Assembly (NCBI RefSeq): GCF_029319185.1
Contig: NZ_CP119754.1
Coordinates: 3,844,001 to 3,908,000 of the forward strand
Source: Superficieibacter sp. HKU1
GTDB taxonomy: Bacteria; Pseudomonadota; Gammaproteobacteria; Enterobacterales; Enterobacteriaceae
Length of the DNA stretch: 64,000 nucleotides
Direction of reading: 5' to 3'
Shown: piece after piece, positions 51,842-60,418 of the stretch
Layout of the letters: every line of letters starts with the position of its first letter
How positions within the stretch are numbered: the first letter of the stretch is position 1
Notes under the pieces: generated by a model
Told to the model about the DNA's origin: nothing
Database searches by the model: none
What the model saw: the letters and a program-made list of their open reading frames with translations, nothing else
Program-made: the position numbers and the translations under genes

Positions 51842-53933
51842 TCTCCCCTCCTGCGACCGGCACGTTCAGGGCCGGACCGTCCCGCCACCAGGTTTCGCCG
51901 CTGTGATAACTGCGCCGCATCTCCTCCGCTATTTTCTCGATGCTTTCCGGCATCAGCACATCATCAGCGTCCCCGGCAGGCAGCGGCATGCGGATTTTCC
52001 ACAGTTGCCCGCCTTCCAGCAGGGCAAACGCCTGCCCTTTCGGCAGCGTCACGATATCGGCCGGCTCCAGCAGCGGGACTTTTACCGTCCCGACGCGGTC
52101 CTGGGTGCTGGAAGTAAAGTCCTGGTCTGCATTGACATCTGCCGTGTCCTGGTGCCCGGAGACCAGCGTTTTGGTGTAAATCTCCACCTGCGGCAGCTGC
52201 GTGGTCAGCAGCTCGGCGGTGCGGTTCTCCCTGACGCGCAGCATAATCAGGTTGTTAAAGTTACCCTGTACCTGGGCCGTCTTGGCCGCATTCCCGATGC
52301 GTGCCTCAATATCAGAAGACGTCTGGGTATAGGCCGTCACCTGCATGCCGGCACCGCCACCTTTGTTGATGAGAGGGATAAACTCATCGCCCATCAGCTC
52401 GTTAAACTCATCGCAGTGCAGGTTAATCAGGGACTTCCCTTCTTTCCCGCCCGGCAGGCCCGCATTGATACCGTGTTTGTAGATATGGCCGGCCACGCTC
52501 ACCAGATCGGCGAACATGGAATTGCCCACCGCGCTCGCTACCATACTGTCACTGAGCGCATCGAGCCCCACATAGACCACGGCCTTTTTACGAATGATTT
52601 GCTCCCAGTCAAATATGGGCCGTGAGTCATCCATATCGAGATAGTCAGGAGCCAGCAGTTCAGCGGTTTTGCCGGTAGTCAGTTTTTCCAGCAGCGGTAG
52701 CAGCGACGCCACGATTTTGTCAAAGTAAGTACGGTCATAACGTACCGCTGACCGCAGCCCGTCAAGGATGGGATCGTAGAGTTTTTTTCCCTCTTCTGAA
52801 CTCAGGGCAACCTCAATGGCCCAGATACGTAAGGCATCCGGCTGACCCTGCATGTTACGGGGCACGTCGTCCTCTCCCAGCACCTGCTGATTATTCTCAA
52901 TCTGCGTCTGCAGAGCCGGCAGCTGCGCCTGGATGATTTTTTCCGCATAGCGGATATAGAGATCGGCGATATTGTTCACGTAGCGCATAATCAGCGTATA
53001 GTCAGGGCGTTCACCCAGGGCAACCAGCGCACGGGCAATAATGTTGACGAACCGCCAGGCAAATTCACGAAAGGCGGCATTATTGCCGTCCCCTGAAAGC
53101 TGACCGGCCACGCGGGACGCCACCTCTGACACGCGACCAAAACGCCCGACGGCATTATAACGGGCTGAAATTTCAGGCCAGCCGAGATGAAAGATATACA
53201 GCTCATCCCCGCGCCCGGCCCGGTGGGCCTCTGCCCAGACGCGTTTCATCAGGTCTGCGTCGCCTTTCGGATCAAACACGATGGTGACTTCACCCCGCCG
53301 GATATCCTGAGTGACCAGCAGCTCTGCCAGCCGGGTCTTCCCGACGCGCGTGGTGCCATACACCACCGTATGGCCAACGCGCTCCCCCAGGGCCAGGGTG
53401 ACGTCTTTTTCATCGGGCTCGATGCCGTGCAGCGCCGGATTCCCGCCCACCGGTGGTAATGGCCGCACCGGGTTCAGCGGCGTATCGGCACTCAGCAGCT
53501 TGCCCAGCCAGGGCAGACGGTGCTCTGTCAGCAATTCGAGCTGACGCGCCCCCAGGTAAAAGCGGTTTGGCTGCAGGTAACGGGCCACTTCAGGGCGCAG
53601 CGTATCCTGCAGGCGCTGGGTGTGTTTCTGCGTCCAGCGGAACCCCCGGCCGAGAAACAGGCGACGATGACTGACGGGGATCTGTTTAGTGCTCATGACA
53701 TAGCGCGGCAGGCGGCGGAGATTCCGGCGGTAACGAATAATCTTCATCCCCTGATGCGTGCGGGTGACGGCCAGCGCCGCAAACCCGGCTGCGGTGACAT
53801 AGCTGACAGACGGAGCCAGAGCGACAGCCCAGGGTGCCTGCACACAGACATACGCCGCCATGCCCGATACCACGGCGGTATTCAGCTCAACGGCCGGACG
53901 CAGCAGGGCCTCAATGACATAACGGTTACTCAT
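51834..53933 (-). CDS. traD: TraD-type conjugative coupling protein (TIGR03743 type)
   Basis: Coupling ATPase of 699 aa. Two N-terminal membrane helices (about residues 10-60) are followed by Walker A VYGTTRVGKTRLAELL at about 210 and Walker B INLHCDEFNELM at about 510. The C-terminal end has MLRVRENRTAELLTTQLP. It links the relaxase-DNA complex to the secretion channel and pumps it out. It overlaps its neighbours by 8 bp on each side. Confidence 0.93.
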   Translation of the reverse strand: MSNRYVIEALLRPAVELNTAVVSGMAAYVCVQAPWAVALAPSVSYVTAAGFAALAVTRTHQGMKIIRYRRNLRRLPRYVMSTKQIPVSHRRLFLGRGFRWTQKHTQRLQDTLRPEVARYLQPNRFYLGARQLELLTEHRLPWLGKLLSADTPLNPVRPLPPVGGNPALHGIEPDEKDVTLALGERVGHTVVYGTTRVGKTRLAELLVTQDIRRGEVTIVFDPKGDADLMKRVWAEAHRAGRGDELYIFHLGWPEISARYNAVGRFGRVSEVASRVAGQLSGDGNNAAFREFAWRFVNIIARALVALGERPDYTLIMRYVNNIADLYIRYAEKIIQAQLPALQTQIENNQQVLGEDDVPRNMQGQPDALRIWAIEVALSSEEGKKLYDPILDGLRSAVRYDRTYFDKIVASLLPLLEKLTTGKTAELLAPDYLDMDDSRPIFDWEQIIRKKAVVYVGLDALSDSMVASAVGNSMFADLVSVAGHIYKHGINAGLPGGKEGKSLINLHCDEFNELMGDEFIPLINKGGGAGMQVTAYTQTSSDIEARIGNAAKTAQVQGNFNNLIMLRVRENRTAELLTTQLPQVEIYTKTLVSGHQDTADVNADQDFTSSTQDRVGTVKVPLLEPADIVTLPKGQAFALLEGGQLWKIRMPLPAGDADDVLMPESIEKIAEEMRRSYHSGETWWRDGPALNVPVAGGENG

Positions 53934-54414
53934 CGTCTGCCTCCTTTATGATTTTACCGTCGGCCCTGAGGGTATACGTCCCCTTTGCGGAGCCGGCTTC
54001 CCTGCAGGGCTGAGAGTGATAACGCAGGGCATCCGCCAGTAAGCGCCAGAGCACATACAGGACATTCGACAGAATGAAAAAAATGATCCATACGGCCCGC
54101 AATGACAGCAGGTAATTGTTCGCCGCGGTTTCTGTGGAGACGGCAGTGACGGTGCAGGCTGCCGGCTTTGCCTCAGGCGGAGCCGCATTATCAGGCACCG
54201 GGCATTCCTCGCACATGTAATGTCCGGGCGGCGCGGTGCGCCATGCCGTTGCCTCCTTCTGCAACTGGTCGTTCAGGTCACTGACCGGATGGCCGAAAAC
54301 AAACCAGGCGAGCAGGCAGACACCGCCGAAAGCCGCAGGCACGAAAACGGCATGACGGAATAAACAGAACACAAGCCACAAAGCGCAGCGCAGGCTGTTC
54401 AGGATGATGTGCAT
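53926..54414 (-). CDS. ICE membrane protein next to traD
   Basis: Protein of 162 aa with N-terminal hydrophobic segments (residues 8-44), a Pro/Ala-rich outside loop with CEEC (about residue 68) and one more helix (about 105-128). The loop cysteines could form a disulfide. I do not recognise a named family. The 8-bp overlap with traD supports a shared task. Confidence 0.75.
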   Translation of the reverse strand: MHIILNSLRCALWLVFCLFRHAVFVPAAFGGVCLLAWFVFGHPVSDLNDQLQKEATAWRTAPPGHYMCEECPVPDNAAPPEAKPAACTVTAVSTETAANNYLLSLRAVWIIFFILSNVLYVLWRLLADALRYHSQPCREAGSAKGTYTLRADGKIIKEADDE

Positions 54415-54424
54415 AAATGATTCC

Positions 54425-54997
54425 TCAGAGATACTGCCGGACGTCCTGCCCGGCGAGAATGGTCAGCAGGCGTTGCCCGCTGATGATGCGCAGGCGCGGT
54501 GACGCCGTGCGAATGGCGCGGCTCATCTTTCCGGTGCGGCCCGTGTGGACAAACATACCGCGGCGGCCGGTCTGCAGGAGAAGCCGGTCAAAGTCCTCAA
54601 CATGTGCGGGGGAAACAGCACGGCTGTACCGTTTGGCCTGGATAAGCCAGTGCTCGCCGTCGATGATGACCTGGCCATCAAGGCCGCCGTCACCGCTGTA
54701 GGAGGCATTGCGCACCACGGTCAGCCCCTGACGTTCAAAGGCAGACAGCAACAGCTCTTCAAAGACATAGGGGCTGATTTTGCGCAGATAAGTCAGGCGC
54801 TGCCCGTCTCCCGGCAGGCTGTTAAGCTTATTCAGTACCCGCCGCGCCGTTGCCCGGTATCGCCGGTGACGGCGGGTGCTGGCTTTCTCCCGCCCGCGCA
54901 GGTTCAGAAAGGCCATCACCACCAGGAACAGGACGACCAGTATGACCGCCACGTAAGGGTGCGCCATCAGCAGACCGTTGATATATGGCGCGCTCAT
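54425..54997 (-). CDS. Membrane-anchored Mrr-like restriction endonuclease-fold protein
   Basis: Protein of 190 aa. An N-terminal helix (residues 13-30) anchors it; a basic linker follows; then a PD-(D/E)xK-type fold: FEELLLSAFERQGL, GDGGLDGQVIID (Asp) and HWLIQAKRYSRAV (Q-x-K). The family member Mrr cuts modified DNA. Here the same fold is placed at the inner membrane in a transfer operon, so it may process or check DNA at the channel. That role is inference. Confidence 0.8.
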   Translation of the reverse strand: MSAPYINGLLMAHPYVAVILVVLFLVVMAFLNLRGREKASTRRHRRYRATARRVLNKLNSLPGDGQRLTYLRKISPYVFEELLLSAFERQGLTVVRNASYSGDGGLDGQVIIDGEHWLIQAKRYSRAVSPAHVEDFDRLLLQTGRRGMFVHTGRTGKMSRAIRTASPRLRIISGQRLLTILAGQDVRQYL

Positions 54998-55518
54998 TAC
55001 GGCTTAACCTGCTGCGTCAGGCCGGTATCGGTGATGAGTACCGGATAATGCGCAATCTGCAGGCGACGGGCCAGCTCGCTGCCGGAAGCCGGGGCCAGAC
55101 TGACACCGGGTGCCAGCTCGCGCAGCTCACGCACGGCAGCCATGTCCGTGACGTTGACTATCATCCCGGCCGCATGCTGTTCAGCCAGCTCACCGGCATT
55201 AGCCTTCAGCCAGTCACGGGACAGGGCATCATCCCCGACCAGAAACAACGCCCCGATGCCGGGCAGCTGCAGCGGCCGGTCGGCAATGCTCCCCGGGCGC
55301 AACTCCGGCGTGAATACCGGCAGCATGGCGGCCTCGCCCTGCAGCACGGGTGACGGGGGTGAAGATGTGGTGTCGTTTCCCGTGCTCATACCGGGCTGTT
55401 TATTAACGGCCTCAAAATACGGCGCAGCATCTTCACCGCCCAGATCAGCAATCACGTTCAGTTCAGCATGGCCGGTCAGGGGAAGGAGGGTAAACAGCAG
55501 TAAGGACAGCGTTTTCAT
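54997..55518 (-). CDS. ICE protein of TIGR03765 type (PFL_4695 family)
   Basis: Secreted protein of 173 aa with a signal peptide (residues 1-18, ending GHA). The core GIGALFLVGDDALSRDWL and GMIVNVTDMAAVRELRELAP has the pattern of the family conserved in PFGI-1/SPI-7-type ICEs. It acts in the periplasm; the function is unknown. It shares one base with the nuclease gene after it. Confidence 0.85.
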   Translation of the reverse strand: MKTLSLLLFTLLPLTGHAELNVIADLGGEDAAPYFEAVNKQPGMSTGNDTTSSPPSPVLQGEAAMLPVFTPELRPGSIADRPLQLPGIGALFLVGDDALSRDWLKANAGELAEQHAAGMIVNVTDMAAVRELRELAPGVSLAPASGSELARRLQIAHYPVLITDTGLTQQVKP

Positions 55519-55523
55519 CAGGG

Positions 55524-56159
55524 TTATCTCCCGGGTTCAGTCCAGACGAAGCCTGGATCGGGGGTGAGCGCAGCAACCGAACGGGGCGCTTCAGCTGCCG
55601 GCGCAGAAATGCGGGGTGCAGGGCTGATTTTTGCCAGATGCCCTCTCACAATGGTGCGGTAACGTGCAGCAGGCTGACCACCTGCGGGATGGTGGTAGCA
55701 GCCGGCCGCATCCAGCCAGCTGCCGGGCTTACGCGCCCAGCACTCACGCAGAATGGTGGCGGCGGCGTTCAGGTTGGTGTAAGGGTCAAACGCCTCCCAC
55801 GTCGAGGCAAAATGATGACCGTTCCAGCCCAGATTGACCTGGGCAATACCGACATCGATGCGCTTAAGCGGGTGACGCTTCATAAAGACCTGCAGCGCCT
55901 GCCAGGCCTGCAGACGCGTCTCATAGCGATACCCTTTGCCTGCCACATTGATGGTCCAGGGCCATGGACGCACGCCGCGGGGAAGTCTGCGCGAAGACTC
56001 GCTCAGTGAGACCGAGTAAAGCGCTTCCGGGGGCACGCCGTGCGCCATGGCCACGCGGACGTAACCCTCCGGCACCGTCTGGTCAGCATGGCCGTCAGGG
56101 ACGGCCGCCATCAGTAAGCCCAGCGCCAGCGCGCCGGTCAGAATGCTGCGATTGCCCAT
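55524..56159 (-). CDS. Lytic transglycosylase (SLT domain) of the transfer system
   Basis: Secreted protein of 211 aa with a signal peptide (ending GHA, residue 25). The SLT catalytic Glu lies in ALYSVSLSESSRR (about residue 53), and the family motif DVGIAQVNLGW is at about 122; YTNLNAAATILRECW follows. Such enzymes open the peptidoglycan so the secretion channel can be built. It overlaps the TIGR03759-type gene by 22 bp. Confidence 0.9.
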   Translation of the reverse strand: MGNRSILTGALALGLLMAAVPDGHADQTVPEGYVRVAMAHGVPPEALYSVSLSESSRRLPRGVRPWPWTINVAGKGYRYETRLQAWQALQVFMKRHPLKRIDVGIAQVNLGWNGHHFASTWEAFDPYTNLNAAATILRECWARKPGSWLDAAGCYHHPAGGQPAARYRTIVRGHLAKISPAPRISAPAAEAPRSVAALTPDPGFVWTEPGR

Positions 56160-56860
56160 TTACCGTCTCCCGCCTGCTGCAGTAAAACCGGCATCAGACC
56201 GTTACCAAAGCGCATCCACCGTCCGCCGTCGTGGTTAAGCGTGATCTGGCGCTTGCGGACCTTTTCCACGGGAATGTGATGGTCCCGCGCCCAGCTGCGA
56301 AGCGCATCATCACTGCCCTGGCTGTCGACCAGATAGATGTCCACCGGCCGGTTGTCAGCCAGCACGGCAGACAGTTTCGCGTCGCAGGTGGCGCAGTCCT
56401 CTGACCTGACGAACAGCGCCAGCCGGCCACCACTGTCGTGCGCCACGCCGGAGGCGTTCCCCATATTGACCGGCAGTGTGCCCGGATACAGGCGCTGCCA
56501 GGCCGCGTTCACCTCACGCTGGAAATCAAGCTCTTTCTGGGTGCGGGCAAACTCTTCCTTGACCCACTTTTCAGCAAACTTACGGCGCTCTACCGGCGTC
56601 TGCGCCTCGATACCGAGGGTGGAAAGCGGATCGAGACCCGGCGACTGGATACCCCGGGGTCCCTTCATCAGCTGCTGATAACGCTGATAATCGTCGGCAC
56701 TGAGTCCCCACTGACCGGCCTGCTGCTGCAGGTTTTGCTGTGCGGAGTCCGCCCGTTGTGTTGATTCCTGTCGGCTGACATCCGTCTGTCCTGATGTGGT
56801 CGCGGCCAGGGTCAGGGGACTCAGCAGCATGGCGGCTAAAAAGGTATGTTTCAGTTTCAT
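56138..56860 (-). CDS. ICE protein of TIGR03759 type (PFL_4693 family)
   Basis: Secreted protein of 240 aa with a signal peptide (residues 1-18). The N-terminal half is helical and Gln-rich; the C-terminal half has a thioredoxin-like look with CATCDAKLSAVL at about residue 157 and VDIYLVDSQGSDDALRSW. The CxxC pair may be redox-active. It is a fixed member of this operon type. Confidence 0.88.
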   Translation of the reverse strand: MKLKHTFLAAMLLSPLTLAATTSGQTDVSRQESTQRADSAQQNLQQQAGQWGLSADDYQRYQQLMKGPRGIQSPGLDPLSTLGIEAQTPVERRKFAEKWVKEEFARTQKELDFQREVNAAWQRLYPGTLPVNMGNASGVAHDSGGRLALFVRSEDCATCDAKLSAVLADNRPVDIYLVDSQGSDDALRSWARDHHIPVEKVRKRQITLNHDGGRWMRFGNGLMPVLLQQAGDGKWAIAAF

Positions 56861-56871
56861 TATTCGCTCCG

Positions 56872-57630
56872 TTATTCTGCTCTGAGCACGGTCAGGCGGC
56901 CGTTAACCCGAAACGTCGCCTCACCATAACCGGCACTGACCAGCGTCCAGCCGGCAACGGTTTCGCCCTCTCCGACCAGGGCCACCTGCGACAGGCTGCT
57001 GTAGCCCCGGGGCGCGATGGCAGCCCAGGACTCTGCCCCCCGCTTCTCCACACCCGTCAGCACAAAAGGCGCATTGCGGGCCAGGCGAAGGGACGGAGCA
57101 GCACGACGTGTGTCAGCGGGACGGGGCTTTTTTGCAGCAGGCGCGTTTTTTTTGACCGGTGCGGCGACAGGTGCGGCGGGTGCGGGTGCCGGCTGTGATT
57201 TCAGCGCTGTCAGCTGCTCAGTCAGCGCACTCAGGCGGGTTTCCAGCCCCTGCTGTGCCTCCTGAAGAGTTCGCAATGACTGACGCACGGCATCGTCGCT
57301 GCCGGCCTGTTTCGCTGCTGCGCTCAGCTCCTGCTGCATCTCACCCAGTGTTTTCCGGGTGTCCTGCAGACCGGCTCTGAGCATGGTCACATCTGACTGC
57401 AGGGCCGCGACCGTCTCAGCAGTGGCCGCTGTACTGCCCTGAGATTCAAGGCGTGTAAGGCGTTCATCAAGGTTCGATATGCCCAGACTGAAGGCGGTGT
57501 AGCCCAGCGCCAGAATGCCAGCCAGCGCCACACCTGCGGCAGCGCCCCAGATGAGGCGGCGGCGTGGACGCCAGCTGAATCTTTTACGGGCCGGCGCGGG
57601 GTCAGTATGGAATGGTTGCTGTTCGCTCAT
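56872..57630 (-). CDS. ICE protein with one membrane helix and a coiled coil
   Basis: Protein of 252 aa: cytoplasmic start (FSWRPRRRLIWG), one helix (about residues 28-50), a coiled coil (about 52-145), a Pro/Ala linker, and a C-terminal beta domain (FVLTGVEKRGAESWAAIAPRG). The tail domain has the pattern of PilM/PilP-like pilus assembly proteins, but I cannot place it with certainty. It overlaps pilL by 4 bp. Confidence 0.75.
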   Translation of the reverse strand: MSEQQPFHTDPAPARKRFSWRPRRRLIWGAAAGVALAGILALGYTAFSLGISNLDERLTRLESQGSTAATAETVAALQSDVTMLRAGLQDTRKTLGEMQQELSAAAKQAGSDDAVRQSLRTLQEAQQGLETRLSALTEQLTALKSQPAPAPAAPVAAPVKKNAPAAKKPRPADTRRAAPSLRLARNAPFVLTGVEKRGAESWAAIAPRGYSSLSQVALVGEGETVAGWTLVSAGYGEATFRVNGRLTVLRAE

Positions 57631-58292
57631 TTTCTCAGAAACCCTCCGCTGACAGGTTTAACGGGGACGGACTGAGGGGCGCTGATGGCCGGTTGTGACA
57701 CGGCTGACGGCGCAGGCGTGGACCAGCTGCTGACCGGCGGCGGAAGCTGGGAGACCGGCAGCTGGTAGCCGTCGCGCAGGCTGTGGCAGACCACACGTTG
57801 TACATCATCCACCTCAAGCTGCCAGGCCGGACCGGCAAGGACCTGCAGGGCAGTACGCAGGCGCATCGGGCCCAGCTGGTACTGGACTGCCGGCAATGCC
57901 TGGCGGTAAAGCACGCCGTTGGCGGAGCCGGTCGCGCAAAGGGAATAACCTGACTGGCGCAGGGCGTAACGCAGCGCATCCGCCACAGTAGGATGCAGGG
58001 ATGACGGGATGCGAATATCAATAATCTGCGAGAGAGGGTCACGCTGGGCCGCCTGCGGATCGGTACTGACCAGCAGATAACGATCGTAGCGCACCACTTC
58101 CGGCGTCCGCGCATACTCGTCCGGAGAGACCGGCTGAACGTTGCGGGTGACGGTGGTGCCGGGTGCCGGGTCCGCAGGCGCACGTTGCTGCAACTTTTGC
58201 GGCTGGGAAACACAGCCCGCAAGGAGCAGCAGAGGAAGAACAGTGGCAAGCCTGCCTGGTGAAAATACGTTGTGAGAGGTGTTACGTTTCAT
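57627..58292 (-). CDS. pilL: PilL-type ICE lipoprotein (TIGR03748 type)
   Basis: Lipoprotein of 221 aa with lipobox LLAGC (Cys27). The family motif ARTPEVVRYDRYLLVST lies at about residue 61, followed by the secretin-N-like part VADALRYALRQSGYSLC and LRTALQVLAGPAWQLEV. It belongs to the type IV pilus-like part of these ICEs. It is the first gene of the leftward block after a 137-bp gap that holds a terminator. Confidence 0.88.
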   Translation of the reverse strand: MKRNTSHNVFSPGRLATVLPLLLLAGCVSQPQKLQQRAPADPAPGTTVTRNVQPVSPDEYARTPEVVRYDRYLLVSTDPQAAQRDPLSQIIDIRIPSSLHPTVADALRYALRQSGYSLCATGSANGVLYRQALPAVQYQLGPMRLRTALQVLAGPAWQLEVDDVQRVVCHSLRDGYQLPVSQLPPPVSSWSTPAPSAVSQPAISAPQSVPVKPVSGGFLRK

Positions 58293-58387
58293 CCGGAATT
58301 TTCCTGTACAGTGATAAAACAGCCCTCACTGTGCGGAATCGGTCCGGTTTCACTCAATTAACAACTGATTTTCCGTTGATGAAAAAA

Positions 58388-58412
58388 AACGCCGGCAAAA
58401 GCCAGCGTTTTT
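58388..58412 (-). terminator. Terminator after the DUF2442 gene
   Basis: AACGCCGGC-AAA-AGCCAGCGTT forms a stem with one mismatch, flanked by eight A on one side and five T on the other. On the minus strand eight T follow. It could work in both directions. Confidence 0.7.
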
Positions 58413-58428
58413 CACTAATAGCGCGCTG

Positions 58429-58677
58429 TCAGGCTACTTTATGGGGACGATGGGTCACATCGCCGCGGCCTTCAAGCAAACCCGCAATAGAAATGTCTTC
58501 GTCCAGCGCGTCCCAGTGGATACCACGGGGACTCAGTTCATAGCTGTTAAGCTGTTCAGTTGAAGCATGCAACAGGCGTGGAAACCATGCCAGCGGCACA
58601 CCGATGGTACGGGCGTCGTTGAGTTCAACCCACATCGTGGCCTCATCGAAGCTGACCCGTTTAGCTGAAATAGTCAT
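58429..58677 (-). CDS. DUF2442 protein of a small two-gene pair
   Basis: Protein of 82 aa starting MTISAKRVSFDEATMWVEL and containing GVPLAWFPRLLHAS, the DUF2442 signature. It overlaps the DUF4160 gene by 17 bp. DUF2442 and DUF4160 proteins often occur as neighbours and have been suggested as toxin-antitoxin-like pairs; no activity is shown here. The pair breaks the ICE block between ssb and pilL. Confidence 0.8.
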   Translation of the reverse strand: MTISAKRVSFDEATMWVELNDARTIGVPLAWFPRLLHASTEQLNSYELSPRGIHWDALDEDISIAGLLEGRGDVTHRPHKVA

Positions 58678-58903
58678 TCCAGGCCTCCAGAAACAATGCT
58701 TGGTTATCTTCAACGATCCCCGTCAGTTCTTTTAATACCCGTGAATTAAACCCATCGTTACTGGCCAGTACCACTGATGGCGTTAACCAGAATTTGGCTT
58801 CACTACCTGCTTTCATTACGTGAATGTGTGCAGGTTCGAGCGGGTTACCTTCATTAGAATAAAAAAAGAACCGGAAACCGTTGATCCTCAGTATAACAGG
58901 CAT
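58661..58903 (-). CDS. DUF4160 protein of a small two-gene pair
   Basis: Protein of 80 aa with the family pattern VILRINGFRFFFYSNEGNPLEP-AHIHV (cited by its parts) and AKFWLTP. It is the first gene of the pair and overlaps the DUF2442 gene in another frame. It is short, soluble and acts in the cytoplasm. A link with addiction or stress is an inference from how such pairs occur. Confidence 0.82.
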   Translation of the reverse strand: MPVILRINGFRFFFYSNEGNPLEPAHIHVMKAGSEAKFWLTPSVVLASNDGFNSRVLKELTGIVEDNQALFLEAWNDYFS

Positions 58904-58967
58904 GTCAGTTATCCTTAAATGCTGACCGGATTATGTGTAAGTTCAGAGCAACTACCATAAAGGCTGT

Positions 58968-59510
58968 TCAGAGTGCATGGATTGCCGATTTTGGTACTCC
59001 ATACCCGAATCCAATGAACGGTATATCGTCATCGAAGTCCATCGGTGGCGCACCGGCACTGCTGCCGGAAGCCTGGCCACTGTGAGTCGGTCCGGAAGGT
59101 TGCTGAGGCTGGCCCCAGTCATTCCGGGAAGACGTATTCTGACCGCTGCCGGACTGCCGACCGCCAAGCATCTGCATGGTGCCACCAATATTGACCACCA
59201 CCTCTGTGGTGTATTTATCCTGGCCGGCCTGATCGGTCCATTTGCGTGTGCGCAGCTGGCCCTCGATGTAAACCTGGGAGCCTTTACGCAGATATTCACC
59301 CGCAATTTCTGCCAGCTTGCCGAAAATAACCACCCGATGCCATTCGGTCACTTCTTTCTGTTCACCGGACTGCTTATCGCGCCAGCTCTCAGACGTGGCC
59401 AGCGAAAGGGTGGCAACTGCGCTGCCGTTAGGAATATAACGAACTTCAGGATCCTGGCCGAGGTTTCCGACAAGAATAACCTTGTTAACGCCGCGTGAGG
59501 ACATAATCAT
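58968..59510 (-). CDS. ssb: Single-stranded DNA-binding protein
   Basis: SSB of 180 aa. The OB fold spans about residues 5-115 (GVNKVILVGNLGQDPEVRYI; WHRVVIFGKLAEIAGEYLRK; YIEGQLRTRKW). The Gln/Ser/Gly-rich linker leads to the acidic tip MDFDDDIPF, but 15 more residues (IGFGYGVPKSAIHAL) follow it. In most SSBs the DIPF tip is the very end and recruits partners, so the extension is unusual. It protects single-stranded DNA during ICE replication or transfer. Confidence 0.94.
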   Translation of the reverse strand: MIMSSRGVNKVILVGNLGQDPEVRYIPNGSAVATLSLATSESWRDKQSGEQKEVTEWHRVVIFGKLAEIAGEYLRKGSQVYIEGQLRTRKWTDQAGQDKYTTEVVVNIGGTMQMLGGRQSGSGQNTSSRNDWGQPQQPSGPTHSGQASGSSAGAPPMDFDDDIPFIGFGYGVPKSAIHAL

Positions 59511-59532
59511 TTCTCCTGTAAGGAATAAAGGA

Positions 59533-59552
59533 ACACCCCGCGAACGGGGTGT
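59533..59552 (-). other. GC-rich hairpin between the DUF3577 gene and ssb
   Basis: ACACCCCG-CGAA-CGGGGTGT is an 8-bp perfect stem with a CGAA tetraloop, 22 bp upstream of the ssb start and 13 bp after the upstream stop. On the minus strand only TTCCTTTATT follows, so it is a weak terminator or an mRNA-processing structure. Confidence 0.55.
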
Positions 59553-59564
59553 GTCAGGTGCGCA

Positions 59565-60035
59565 TCAGAATGAGTTTTCTGCGTAGTTTTGTTGTGCGGC
59601 AGAGCCATTCTGCGGCGGCACGGAGTCAGATTTTTCAGTCTTGTAAACCATTTCCTGGCCTATTTTGATCCAGTCCACCTTTATCAGGCGGGCTTTCAGA
59701 CTGACGCGCTGTTCGCCGGCATGGTCGCCCTTGTTCAGCGTAAATATGTCCGTGGACGGGTTACTCAGGTTAAAGCCCAACAGGACTTTCTTGTCTTCAT
59801 CGACGGCTTTCTGGCAGCGGGCGATAAGGCTGGTTGCCTCTTTACCTGCGACAGAAATGTCAAAACGGACGTAGGCCGGATTATCAGTCGGACCACTCAG
59901 TGCATTGATTACGCAGCTGAGGAACGAGCCATTCTGATGGTTAACCTGGCGAATGTTGCTGAGATACCCGATGCCTTTGATAGTCAGGTTGAAGTACTCA
60001 GATTTTGCAGATGCAGAAGTGTTGTTTGCAGACAT
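59565..60035 (-). CDS. DUF3577 (STY4534-family) ICE replication-type protein
   Basis: Protein of 156 aa with the DUF3577 core EYFNLTIKGIGYLSNIRQV and GSFLSCVINALSG, and ARLIKVDWIKIGQ near the end. The family is found beside ssb and topB in SPI-7-type ICEs and is thought to take part in element replication. The ATG has GGAGAA in front. The 349-bp upstream region carries a palindrome and a structured hairpin. Confidence 0.88.
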   Translation of the reverse strand: MSANNTSASAKSEYFNLTIKGIGYLSNIRQVNHQNGSFLSCVINALSGPTDNPAYVRFDISVAGKEATSLIARCQKAVDEDKKVLLGFNLSNPSTDIFTLNKGDHAGEQRVSLKARLIKVDWIKIGQEMVYKTEKSDSVPPQNGSAAQQNYAENSF

Positions 60036-60259
60036 GATGTTTTCTCCATGGAGGTAAAAATAGGTACGACGGAGAAACCATCTGCCCTGACGGGAGTGGT
60101 TTCCCGTCGGGGGTCAGGATCGGTTGAATCCTGAGAGTCTGGTATGTTGAAGGAACCTTCATCGCCGCGTCGTAATGCGCTTGTACAGGCGATATCTGCT
60201 TTCAAAGGTGCGCAGATGTACCAAAGTTTGCTCCCTTTCAGGTTACAGGAGCTTTCGCT

Positions 60260-60291
60260 GTAGCCACCCGAAGGCGATTCTCACAGGCTAC
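60260..60291. repeat. Hairpin with the CACCCGAAGG loop upstream of the DUF3577 gene
   Basis: GTAGCC and GGCTAC close a loop CACCCGAAGGCGATTCTCACAG-like in sequence. The same 22-nt loop with other arms occurs three times at 22099-22214. It lies about 225 bp upstream of the DUF3577 start, in its leader or promoter region. Confidence 0.6.
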
Positions 60292-60315
60292 TGAATCATT
60301 GGTGGTCGTATGAAC

Positions 60316-60346
60316 GACGGTTTAGCACTTTTATAATTAAACCGTC
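60316..60346. promoter_or_regulatory. Inverted repeat in the DUF3577 upstream region
   Basis: GACGGTTTA and TAAACCGTC are perfect inverted halves with a 13-nt AT-rich spacer. Spacing and place fit an operator or promoter overlap for the DUF3577-ssb operon. Confidence 0.5.
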
Positions 60347-60384
60347 CTCCCGGAATGTCAACGGTCAAAATGGAAAACGTGATC

Positions 60385-60418
60385 CGTAAAAATAAAAGGG
60401 CACCGTTTCCGGTGCCCT
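60385..60418 (-). terminator. Rho-independent terminator after topB
   Basis: GGGCACCG-TTTC-CGGTGCCC forms an 8-bp stem; on the minus strand TTTTATTTTT follows. It closes the topB operon before the next promoter. Confidence 0.88.
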
